A program made the translations under genes and the position numbers. This document shows, piece by piece, positions 1-12,300 of a stretch of DNA of 64,000 nucleotides. Position 1 is the first letter of the stretch. Every line of letters starts with the position of its first letter. The DNA lies in the NCBI GenBank assembly GCA_034670405.1, contig JAXDDX010000002.1:9424501-9488500 (forward strand). Reading direction: 5' to 3'. Below the pieces are notes generated by a model that saw only the letters and a list, made by a program, of their open reading frames with translations, did not search any database and was not told the DNA's origin. Source of the DNA: Hoplostethus atlanticus (taxonomy: Eukaryota > Chordata > Actinopteri > Trachichthyiformes > Trachichthyidae).

Positions 1-745
1 TGATGATAAAGTTCGAGGCGTTCTGGAGCTGATAGACAGCATCCCACTGCCTGAGAGCAGACCTGCCCCGCGCAGCACTGGTCCACACTCTACTCCAAAG
101 GTAAGACTCTCCAAATAAGTGCGTTTAATGTGATTATTTGGGAAATCTATTTGTGGTGTGCCTGTCTGCTAACTGGGCGGGCCAGTATAAAAACATCTAT
201 GCATGCGATACACTGAATGGCACCTACACATTTATCATAAATCTTTGAAGTTGTACTTTAAAGGTGAAATGCCACACCAGCTTCTCATCAGTAAATAAAA
301 TCATGTACCCATTATGTCATTGCTGATTGTGTCTTGTTTGAGGGAAATAGTCAATTGAAACTTTGAGTCTTCAACCAGCCTCTCTGCTATTATAAACAAT
401 AAATATATCCCATCATGACATATTGTACGAACATCTCTTGTTACTCTTGATAGAGGATAGAGTCTTAGGGACAGAGAAGAAGCAGGTAGAAGCAGATTAT
501 GATAGAATAAAATGAACATTGATTAATGATTAGAACGTAAATTGATAAAAATAGTTTAATAAATCCAATGTGTTAATGTGAGCCCTTTCTGTTTGTGTCA
601 CTCCTGGTTGGGTGTTGTTTCCTCTTCAGCCAAAGCTGTCGTTCACCCCCCAGCTGACTCCCCGGAAACCTCCTAATGTGGCCGACCTGCGATCCTCGCT
701 CATGTTCGACTCATGTGAGACCATCAGCATCACCTCATTAGGTGA

Positions 746-779
<34 letters not shown>

Positions 780-852
780 AACACATGATCTCAATCCCTT
801 TCCTTCTCTCTCTGCGCCCCTCATGTTGTCATACTCTATGTACAAACACGCG

Positions 853-893
<41 letters not shown>

Positions 894-3800
894 CTGCCCA
901 TTCCCAGGTTCAGAGGAGGACTTGTTCTACGATGCTCCCAGCTCTCCCATCAATGACCGGCCATTCTTCTCGGACATTCCCAGCCCGCTGCAGCACCCTG
1001 ACTCATTCAGGAGAAGTCTGGTCAAGAAGGACCCTCAGAAGAACATGACTGACTTCCTCATGATGTTTCAGATCAACGAGGTATGGAACAGTCAGAGAGG
1101 TTTCATGGTTTCATTCCTCTTACTCCACCTCCTCCCCCTACTTCTACTCCCCCATTTTGATTCTCTTCTTGTTCCTTCCCCTTCCTCTATTCTGCTTTCT
1201 GTTTCTCCTTCGTCCTCCTCCTCGTCCTCCTCTGTTTTTCTAGATGTCTGTGCAGCTGTGTCGTCTGTCAAGGGGTCAGGAGGTCACGGTGCTCCACCTG
1301 GACATCGAGAAACTGGGCACCGAGCTTAAACTACGCACCTTTGACATGACATCGTACACCTTCCTTCGAGAGATCTGCCTCAAATGCCCTGAGTACATGG
1401 GTCAGTAGATGCTTGCAGGGCTGTGGTTCGCTTTTAGGAGAAGCTTGCCATGACATTTGAAAGGAAAAACCCTTTAATAATCAATTAAGAATGAATCGAA
1501 ATTGATACTGATTGCAGTTTGTTTGTATTTCTTGACGTTTTGTTTGTTTCCTCCATGTTGTCTGTGTAGATTCTGAAGAGAAGGAGGTTCAACTGATCAC
1601 CACTCTGGACAACACAGAGGAGGACCTGCTCACCCTAGAGTACATTAAGGTACTTGGGATACTGTACATGGAAATAGAAGCCGTTCAAATGCTTTCCATT
1701 TCAGTAGTCCCTAAAAGTGTCCGTACGATTTCCGTTCCCAAAGAGTGTTAGATCAGTAGCTAACTGTTGTATGTTGTATGTGTTTTCCAGGCTGATAAGA
1801 ATGGTCCTGAGTTCAAGTCTCAGCACAAAAATACAGAGCAGCTCATCAAGGTGAAGGAAACTTTCACTAATTCATCAGAATTGGAAGAGAAATGAGTGCA
1901 TGTTCTTTAACATTTCAGTTTTAGCTGATGCTGTATTTTATGATGTATTATTATGATATACGTTTGTGACTTTCCTGCCGGATGATAACACTGAAATTTT
2001 TATATTTTAAACTGAACTTAACTTCATCTTTATCAATTCTATTTTCTATCAAATCTTATTTCTCTCAAATTGCTATTACTACTACTAATAGCATTCATTT
2101 GTACTTCAACATTTTTCAAAACAGTTAAGTATCAAATATTAATCTGAGCGTCCTTTAATGTTTTAATTCCTCACCAGGTGAACTTCTCGTCCCTGGATGT
2201 GCATCTCCACACAGAGGCTCTCCTCAACGCCATGAACTTCCTCAGCAGCCTCCTCCCTCCCTCTGCTAAGAAGGAGGACGGGGGTCAGGAGGAGCTGCCC
2301 GTCATCCCTGAGGAGGACGAGGGAGAGCAGGAGGGGGAGGAGGAGAAGAAGGAGGAGGAGTCTACTGTGGCCAAGAGACAAAGTAACTAAGAGTGTTGTT
2401 ATATCCAGTTGTCATCTCACATTTGTAACCCCATTGATATACTAGTAAGATCAGTGGATAGCTAATAAAATGTTTTGTTTTTTCATGAAATGGTTTTGAT
2501 GTACGCCTAATGTATTCTATTGCAATATCAAAGAATATCTCAAGTGAAGTTGATCAATAATAATAATCGATGTCCTTTTGCAAAAACAAATTATAGCTGA
2601 ACCAAATGCCTCGTCTATTTCTCTTCCTCCCTGTCATCTCTTCCTGGTCTGGTTTACCTTCTGACTTCACTCCTTCTCTTCCTTTCTTTCTATTCACTTT
2701 TTCCCCCAGCTTCTAAGAAGAAGAAGTTTCAAGACGTGGTGAATCTGCACATCAGGGCTGATCTCAACTGTCTGAAGGTTTTCATCCGAGGACAGAAAGC
2801 CAGGATCTCAGAGATCAGCATTGAAGGTATAGAAGTCCCCCCACTGCTCCGTGGTCTACTTTTGGTCTATTTTTGTTTTTCATAATTGAGGGAAGAGCTT
2901 ATCTGGATTATTGTAAATGGGAATTGGTGTTTATATCCACCAACTCAAAAACAGAGTACTCCAGTATCCAGAATATTATCAACATTTTAAATGGAAAATG
3001 CATGGAAATGGAACTTAGTGACTTTAGTTAATATCATATCTGGCAAGTGGAAAATGTGAAGGTGTGCTTTATCAGAAAAGAGTTTTAAGAATTCTGACCC
3101 CGATGTTGTTTTGTTTTAACTGTCCAGGTCTGGTGTCTGAGGTTCTGATGAGGAAGAAGGAGATGGAGGTTTTGGCCAACCTGAAGAACATCATCATCCT
3201 CGACTGTGACAAAGATGCTCTGTACAAGAAGGTACGATTTGCAATTCCCTTTACTTGTTGACCCTTATTTCAAAAATACAAAAAAGACTCTTCATGCTAT
3301 TCTAGTTCTTAGGATTGCATTGAATGCAGTTTAGGTTTCCTCTTACTTGTCCCTTGATTCCTAAAATGCTCTGTCCCTTCTAGTGATTAGCATTTTATTT
3401 TTAGTCCCTTGCACTGTTTCTTACGACTTTGGATTCTGGGATTCATGAATGTGTATCTATTCAACTGTTGCACTTAGTGTAAGTTGTTCTGGATAACAAA
3501 ATTCGCTTCATACCTAAATTGTAAGTTTTAAATGAGTAAAGAATACCTGCAAACACAAATACCAACACGGCTGGTAGTAATTCTGTGCTTGCTATATTGT
3601 CGGTCATCTCTTAGGCGGTGTCCATAGCGGATAAGGAGGTGTTTGCCTTCCACATGGTGAACTATACAGATGCCACAGAGGGAGATGCCTATCTGGACAT
3701 GTGTAAAGTAGACACCTCTGTCACACTGACTGTAGGATGCATCCAAGTCATCTTCCTCAACAAGTTTGTCTCCTCCATACTGGTAAGAATCTAAACAGAC

Positions 3801-5367
3801 AATCAACAAGTTATATTTTGGTACACTCACATATGGTATTTTTTATACATATTTTAATTTTCTGTACGTATTTTGTGTAATTTATACTTGTTGTAGATGT
3901 GCTGCTTTCCCTCTTTAGATCTTATGGCATAGAAGATTGTACTCTGCATGCATCTTCATCTTTCATCCTCTACTGTATTTCATTTCATTCTGTTGTTTTG
4001 AAACTATATCATCTCTGTCACCTCTTGTTCTTGTTCCTTTTCCCCGGCTCCCATTTTTTCTTCCTTGTCCCCACTTCAACTCCCGCTCCTTCCTGTCCTT
4101 TGCTTCCTTGCTGTCCCTTCATTCATCTTCCTCAGGCGTTCATCAATAACTTCCAGATGGCTAAAGAGGCCCTGGCTGAGGTGACAGTCCAGGCTGCAGA
4201 GAAGGCAGCCTCGGGTGTGATGGAGCTGGCGGAGCGCAGCACGCGGATCTCTCTGGACGTCCACTTCAACGCACCAGTCATCTTCCTCCCGCAATCCTCC
4301 TCTTCCACCAATGTTATTGTAGCTGACCTGGGCCTGCTGTCCGTCAAGAACCATTTTGCCATGGAGCCATCCAAAACCCACGTTAAGATCCCGCCCATAG
4401 TGGATATTATGACAGTGGGACTTAGCGACCTCAAAATGTACAGGTGAGAACAAAACCATCTCTAAGATTTGTGACATTGACATGTGTTACATGTATAGTG
4501 TATTATTATTATTACTAATAGTAGTAGTAGTAGTAATATTTGTTGTATTAGTTTTGAATGGAGATGCCTTTTTTCTTACCTTTTTCAATTGAAGTATTTT
4601 GACTTTTCATATTCTCTTGATAACATCTCTGATTATTGTTGTGCTTGCTTCCAGAGCCACGTACGAAGAGGAACGGTTTCAGGGAGAGACCCAGCTGTTG
4701 AAGCCGGTCAACCTGGACTTGTCAATCCAGAGAAACCTTTCCTCCACATGGTACCACAGCATACCTGACATAGAGATCACTGCTCATCTCAAACCCATGA
4801 GTGTGAGTAGGGTATCGGTGTTGTGTGGGGTTGTGTGGGAGTCTGGGAGAGAGTCAGTTACCCACCAATTGCACATCCATGACATGGTGATTGTGCTTTG
4901 TGCATCGTTGTCATTAGTGTTTTCCTTCCACATTAACCAGGAGATGTACAGAGTTACTTGATTAACCTGGGGAAATGTGTACATTTGCTAATCCACTGGT
5001 AAATCTACACATTTATTCAATACTAATTTTTGATTTTATCTCTTTGAGTTTACAACTGTGTCTCTGTCTGCCTGTGGGTATGATGGTTTCTATCTGCCTG
5101 TAGGCTACGGGCTGAGGGGGAATGAATGTAAATCAACAAAATTCAGCTGTTCAGTTCAGAAATGTGTCTCTTCCTAACAGCTGATCCTGAGTCAGGACGA
5201 CATGACGGTGGTCCTGAGGACTCTGAGTGAGAACCTTTCAGAGACGTCTGATGCTGTCCCCCTTCCAGCTCCTGCGCCCACCGCTGAGCCCTCCTCTGAC
5301 AGTGCATCCAACAAAGAGTCCCAGGGCTCTGGAACCACAGGACCAACCAGCAGTAAGGAGGCACAAG

Positions 5368-5407
<40 letters not shown>

Positions 5408-6089
5408 CGCGCGCTGTGATAACTTTACCTGTAATTGTAGGTAACATGGTGGTGACAGCTGCTGTTGTGGAGACCCAGAAGAACAGCAAGCTCAAGAACA
5501 CACTCAAGTTGTACTTCAAGTTTGACTCCATGACGTTAGTCCTTTACAGCCCCAATGGAAATGAGGTAGCACACTCACTCACACACACACACACACACAC
5601 ATATGCGCGCAAGCATGTACGTTGCTGCTTAGGATCACTTGCAAATGCAGAATAGTCACTGTAGAATTTGTAGTGTAGTTCATTGTGTTTTAATCAAATT
5701 ATTTTTCCAAGGGAAAGCTTCCAAATCAAACTTCATGTTCCTTCACCCTAAAAACATTTAAGTCCATGGCTGATTTTCCACCATAATGATGGGAAGGACA
5801 AAGAGGCCAAGGTTTTGAACAAACCTGTGCGCAAGCTAAGACAGTGTGCACATTGAATAGGCCAAGTCTGAATAGGAACTTTACCCAGTCTGATTCAGGC
5901 CCTATGTGTTGCTATCCAGGTGCAGCTGCTGGACTCTCGTGATGAGCAGCTGAAGCTGGCAGAGTTTACCCTGGGCACCATCTGCACCTCCGTCCACATG
6001 TTCTCTGACAGCTCCATGAAGGCCTCAGTCCAACTGGCTGACTGCCTTCTGGATGACAAGAGACACACGGTCAAGATGGTCACCCCGAG
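1..6089 (+). CDS. vps13a: vps13a exons 1-15 of the window: linker with FFAT-like motif and mid-bridge region
   Basis: These exons encode about residues 1-733 of the window protein. Exons 630-741 and 908-1080 are Ser/Pro-rich and include the FFAT-like LFYDAPS after an acidic run. The following exons (from 1244) start with [14 protein letters not shown] and resemble the repeating bridge (RBG) fold seen between the chorein domain and VAB. Exon 2178-2382 carries a long Glu/Lys-rich insert ([17 protein letters not shown]), a low-complexity loop likely to be disordered. Exon 5181-5352 also ends in a Pro/Ser/Thr-rich loop. Donors at 2383 and 6940 are followed within a few bases by in-frame stops, so retention of those introns would truncate the protein. 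Confidence 0.93.
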
Positions 6090-9000
6090 GTACAAGGGAC
6101 AAACACGCACACGTTCATCAATACAGTCACACACCTGCTTAAATTACAATATACAGTTAAGATTATAAATACGTACTCAATAACTCAAATTACAGTGTTA
6201 CTTTCTCCAGACGATGGTGTAGCTTGTCATTATTTCTAATGTGTAATTCAGTAAAGTGTGTTTAGAGTGTCACTTCATTGAAAAGACAGACGGGAAAAGA
6301 GGGGTAGAGCATGACAGAACAAGAACACAAGAAACCAGGCACATAATGGTCTTATCCAAGAATATAACAGCAGGTTCAATTCTGTCTCTTTGGGAGAGTA
6401 TATGAATGATGGTGAATGGTTTGTATTTACAGACATGATGTGTGTTCAGACCGGGTTTGATTGTCTGTCTGTCTCTGTTGATCAACTTCTGTGTTGTCCT
6501 CTCTACTCCTTTTTTCACTCTGCTCTTTTACATCCCCCTCTCTCTCTCACTCACTTTGCTCCCCTCCTCCTACCCCTTCTCTTTCCATCTCACATTCCCT
6601 TCTTCAATACCCCACTTCCATGCTCCTGTCCTCCTTCCTTTACCCCCCACTCCCTACCCCAACCCTCCCACTTCCCCTCCAGGATGATGGCGATGCGTCC
6701 TGGAGCTGAGCAGAACATGATGGTGGAGGTGAACTACCGTCAGGGCCATGACGGCACCACTCTGGACACTGTGGTGCAGGATGTGTACCTGTGTGCCAGC
6801 ATGGAGTTCCTGCTCACTGTGGCAGACATCTTCCTAGAGGCCTCCCAACAGGGTTTTGCTCCAGTACCGCAGCCCAAGACCAGTACCGGAGGGGGAGATA
6901 AAAAGAACGCTGCCTCTACTGCTGCATCTAAAGAGTCCAGTAAATAAACTGACACCATGTGTACCCTGTACTCAGGACTGTCCTCTCAACCTGTCACTCT
7001 CCACTCTAAACTGTCCAAGGTAGCCGACATGCCACAATATATATGTATAAATATATATATTTTCTCAGCTGCAGTTTCTGCGGTGGTGTCGAAGACGGAG
7101 ATGAACGTTCTTGTGCGGAACCCGGAGATTGTGTTTGTGGCGGACCTGACGCGCGCCGACGCCCCAGCCCTGGTGATGACCACTCAATGTGAACTGGTGA
7201 TGAAGAGTGACGCAGAGGGATCGCTGATGACCGCCGTCATCAAGGACCTCAAGGTGCATCTTTTGCATTCCAGTGCAATCCTGAAAAATAAGAGTATTAA
7301 CGAATAAATAAATGAACATGTAACAGAATCTAAGAATAACCCATGATGTAGAAAGTTTGAAAGGTAATAATCTGATTGATTACTGCTGTTGCTGTAGGTA
7401 GTGGCATGTCCCTTCCTGAGGGAGAAGAGGAGAAACAATGTGACCACAGTGCTGCATCCCTGTCAGGTGTTCTTCCAGAGTACCCAGTCCCCCACCTCCC
7501 CTCAGGCTATGGAGGTCTGCATCAACGCTCTCACACTGAAGGTAGGTCTGTTATTGGTCTATTAACCAGTTTCCCGTCAGTCAATCAAGGAGGTGGATTT
7601 CCTTCAAATTCAAATATTGAAAAGCATTTGCAAAGATAATGTTTTTCCATCCAATATCTAAAGACGGGATTGAGCATTAATCCTTTGTTTTTTTTAAATA
7701 TTAATGATTAATTTAATTATTTTGATGATTAAAATCTTGAAATATAATTGGACTAAAAATTGTATTTGTTTTTTATAAATTATGAAACAAAAGTGTTCCT
7801 TAGGACATCACCTTAGGACATGTACGTTTGACAAAATGTCATAGTGTGCAGATGTGACATCAAGTGAAAAAAACAAATATTGATTTAGAAACCAATTATT
7901 GATTTGATGATGGTAGTTGTACTAGTGCATCTGTCCATTGTCTATCATTTAGATAGTATAGGACTTTTTAATTCTTACGTTTGATGTTGAGGAAATGTAC
8001 TAGTCATATATTTCAACATTCAATTTAAATTTTAACAAATGAGATTGGTATTAAAACGGATGAGATATGGATCATTTTCAGGCTTGTAGTGTTCTGAGCA
8101 CTGAGCAGGGAAAACCTCAATTATGGTACAAAGAGGCAGTTTTTATTCCTGTAATCTCCCTCTTTGTCCAGGTATCTCCAATCATCATCAACACAGTAAT
8201 CACCATCCAGTCGGTGCTGACGCCCGCAGCAGAGACGCCCCAGGAGCTGGACAGCCCCGTGCCCCCGCAGCTATGGGAGAGACAGGGCTGGAAGGAGCTC
8301 AAACTCTGGTTCCTGGAGGAGGCAGGGGATGAGGATGCACACTCTCTGGCCCCGCTGATACCACAGGGAGAGTCATTACAGGTAATCCACCACCGTTGTG
8401 ATTGCACTAATACTATTGAGAGTCACTGAACTGAACATTTGTTGTCTGTGATATAATGCTAATCTTGTAGAATAGTCCCTGACACTCTACAGCATGGAGT
8501 CATGTGTTCATGTGATAGGACACTTTTTATTTATTAAATCTAGTGATTTTTATGGGTTATTATTATTTAGATTTAGATTACACAATGGCAAAAAGGTATT
8601 CCAGCTTAGTGTGTAAGAAGGGGGCATTTGATTCCACTGTGCATCCCTGCAGGTGGTCATCAACTCCATCTGCCTGACTCTGGAGGCAGGAGTGGGGCAC
8701 CGCACCGTCCCCATGCTTCTGGCCAAGTCCTCCTTCCATGGAGACGTCAAGAACTGGACCACACTCATTAACTTGCACAGCCAGCTCAACATGGAGGTAA
8801 CACACAAATACACTCTTACTCTCAAGCACAAATATGAGCACACAGAGCTATTGACATATATGTGCACACATACATAATACAATTCGACTTCTGTACCTTT
8901 CAGGACATTGTCTTACATGCATTCCCTAAACCTAGCCTTAACCTCAAGTTCTAAAAGCATAACCCTAATTCTAATCTTTAACTAAAATAAGCCTTTTCAC

Positions 9001-9324
9001 CAAAAGATTGAAAATATGTTTTCACTTCTATTATTTTGTTCTATTCAAAGACAGACGTACACACAGTTTTAAAATGAATTATGATACACAGTTGGGCCCA
9101 TGTTACATTACATGCTCATACGTCTTTCCACTACTTGACACAGATAACCTACCAACCTGAGGGAAACACATGTTGTTATATAGGTAATTGAAGTGCTGTG
9201 TTGTACCTTTAGGTTCACTACTACAATGAGTTGATGGGAGTGTGGGAACCACTGCTGGAGCCCTTAGAGGATGAGACTAGAGACGGCTTCAGACCCTGGA
9301 CGCTGGGACTAAAGGTATACACGC

Positions 9325-9358
<34 letters not shown>

Positions 9359-12300
9359 TACACACAGTGTTTCTAACCATCTGACCATCCTGTAACCAGA
9401 TGAAGAAGAAGCCGGTGAAGTACTCAGATGTGTCAGATGAGGTGGATTACAGTGTACCAGACTATAAGACGATTATCAGCATCAGCAGTAAGGATCAGCT
9501 CAACATCACCCTCTCCAAGTGTGGACTGGGCATGCTTAGTAATCTGGGCACGGTAAGGAAACAGCAGTCAATGAACAAAAGGGGAATACCTCTCAATTTA
9601 AAAATTAGGTTAGGAGATGGAGGGGGCTAGGGAGGGTACATCATGATGATGGGATTGGGGGGGACGCAGAGAAGGGGTTTTATTGTGCTATATATCAGCA
9701 ATGTCATCATCACCACCATTCATGATCATAATATTTGGAAACAGTTACACAAATTAAAAAAGCATATAAATTAGCCCTGTTGTCTAGGACACCTGATGAA
9801 TAACTCAGAAATCTATAACTGATCTGTGATCTGGAGCTGCTTTATAGATTCATGCATTTTCAGATGCATTTTGATGACATCACAGGGTATAGTTTTAGTT
9901 CTCTGGGTTATTCACGTTCACAAATATAGTTCCCACTTTTTCCCATTTTTCAGGGTCTTCTGTTCTGTGCTGAATCAAATGTTGATACGCGTAATACAAT
10001 TGTCTGTATTGTACAGTAGAGCAGTTTAATCTGTTTTACGTTACCAAGCAATTTAATTTTGTGTGTTGTCAGAGCTTAGTGACATTGGTCCATTGGATAC
10101 AGCATTTGTTCTTTATCTTTTAGAGTTTCATCACTTTTGTGAGTGTGTGTATATGTGTTTGTACCTGTGTGTTCATGTTTTTGTGTCTGCCCAGGCATTC
10201 GCGGAGGCTGCCAAGCAGACAGCGGAGTGCTTCCAGAAGGATGAGGCTCCGTTTGTGGTGAAAAACCGCCTGGGTGTGCCGGTATCTGTCCTCCACAGTG
10301 AAATGTTCAGCCCCCTCGGCCGACAGAGCACCAACCGCACCGTGGAGCTGCAGGATGGGGAGAGCCTCAACATGGACTATTTAAGAACCATGACAGACTC
10401 CGACCAGTTCTCTGCTATGACCTCCCTAAGTGCCAAGGACTACTACATACAACCTAGTAGGTTTTGCTGGATATGCATGTACATACATATACATATACAT
10501 ATACACACGCAGTTAAATATTAGTTGATGCATTACCAACTACATATCACGGCCAAACAGTCTAGTTGTACAGACTTACTCAATGCGACTTGTATTAGTGC
10601 TTGTTATGCCCCGTCTAGGAGAGTCGCTAAAGGCATAACACAAGTTGGACCCTCCGTTTCCACCTCCCAAAACCAACCACAAACACGTAATATAAATCAA
10701 AAGGCGAATATTTAATCATGAACACAAAACTGGAAGCACAGGCTTCAGAGTGGACCAAACAAAACAAAGCTGCTTCAAGTAAATCCTACCTACAATCTGA
10801 AAATAAAAATAACTTAAATACAGAGGGCTATGTCTACCTTCTTTCCTAAATCAAAACACAAGAGAAACAACTTACAAAGTAAATGGCAGTCCACTCCTAC
10901 TGCTTCTAAATCTAAAGAAAACTTAATGGTGAACCGAACAGGCACAGAGCTACACAGAGTTACACAGAGTTGAGACAGTCTAAGGTCGGGTTGAGGGATG
11001 GAAATGGAAATGCTGTCGAGGTGCAGGCGGGTTGACTCCGTATTTGAAGGGCGGTGTATTATGTTGGAGCCAATCAGCTGCAGGCATTCCGTCAGAGGTT
11101 TGGCCAATCAGGAACGGCCACCTTCTCCTGGCGCGTACCTAGTTTACAAGTGGACATAAACACACACATACACTACAGACAAGGATATTCAGACACATAC
11201 TAAAAAGGATATTTACAAATACATACCACAGTACGACCAAGGGTCGTAACAGTGCTATACTAAACTAAGAATTAATTCATGTGTCACTACTGTGTACTAT
11301 TAGTTGATCTAAACCTAACCAACCCAAGTTTGAAGTCAAGGCAAATAACATAACATACAGCTCTTTCATGTATTTGAAGAGTTATTTTTTTCTTTTGTAC
11401 CTTATGTTGATTACTCAATATTTTAAAAATGCAGATGTTTACGTTCTCTAAAATTCAACTGTTTTATAAAGAAAGGGCTTGAGATAGCTAATAACTTAAT
11501 ACTATTCAATAGTGAGTTTTACTTTTATAGCAATCATTTTGTACGAGTAGGGCTCACTTGGATATGGTGGATATCTAATTTTGGAATGAAACTCTTCATT
11601 TGTATAAATGTCCTTCAAGTCTGAATGAGAAACACTTTTGTTGTTTGTGTACGAAACAAATAAAAGAGAAAACCCTAAAGTCACATCACATGTTCACATT
11701 TCCTCTGCTCTCCTCAGCTCCAGTGGGTCACACATCAGCCAGTGTGATCCCCCTGATCAAGGTGGGCAGGGGGATGTACAGTGTGATGCACAAGGACTCA
11801 GGAGTCACTCGTTTCCTGGTCTGTCAGATCTACTCTGTGGAGGGCAGCAAGTACATCAAGATCCGCTCTCCCTTCCAGGTGCGTCATTGACCACCCTTAT
11901 ATATCCTCAGTCACCTGCATCATTGTACCCATCCTATTGGTGAATGTATCCAGGTTTTGAGAACAGGCTGTATTGAGTGGTGGGGTGGCAGTAAGTAGAT
12001 CAAGCTCTCCCTTCAAGGTACATTGATCCCCTTGTGGATGAAGTTAACTTAATCCTTCCATTTAACAGAGATATAATGGAATGTAATCTCAAAGCCTCAG
12101 GTGGTGCAGATGAAGGGCAGCTTGTACTGTATACCAAGACATGCTCTTCCTTCCAGATAATGCCAAAGTAACACTATGAGAATGTTTTTCATAACAAATG
12201 ATAATAACGGGCACCAGCCCTAAGATAGTTCTTAATGGATCAAATAAGAATAAGATTAGAGATCAAGCCAAAATATAATTTCACATTCTCTCTCTCCTTT

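Noticed and set aside
823..1329. Open frame of 168 codons over vps13a exons 908-1080 and 1244-1400
   Set aside because: It runs through the GT repeat and an intron. Only the parts within the exons match VPS13A, and the splice sites explain the rest.
6390..6947. Open frame of 185 codons ending in SSK-stop
   Set aside because: Its second half is vps13a exon 6683-6939; the first half is pyrimidine-rich intron. The apparent stop lies beyond a GT donor, and the phase continues correctly into exon 7069.
10814..11107. Minus-strand open frame of 97 codons
   Set aside because: It lies wholly inside the solo LTR and resembles no protein I know.
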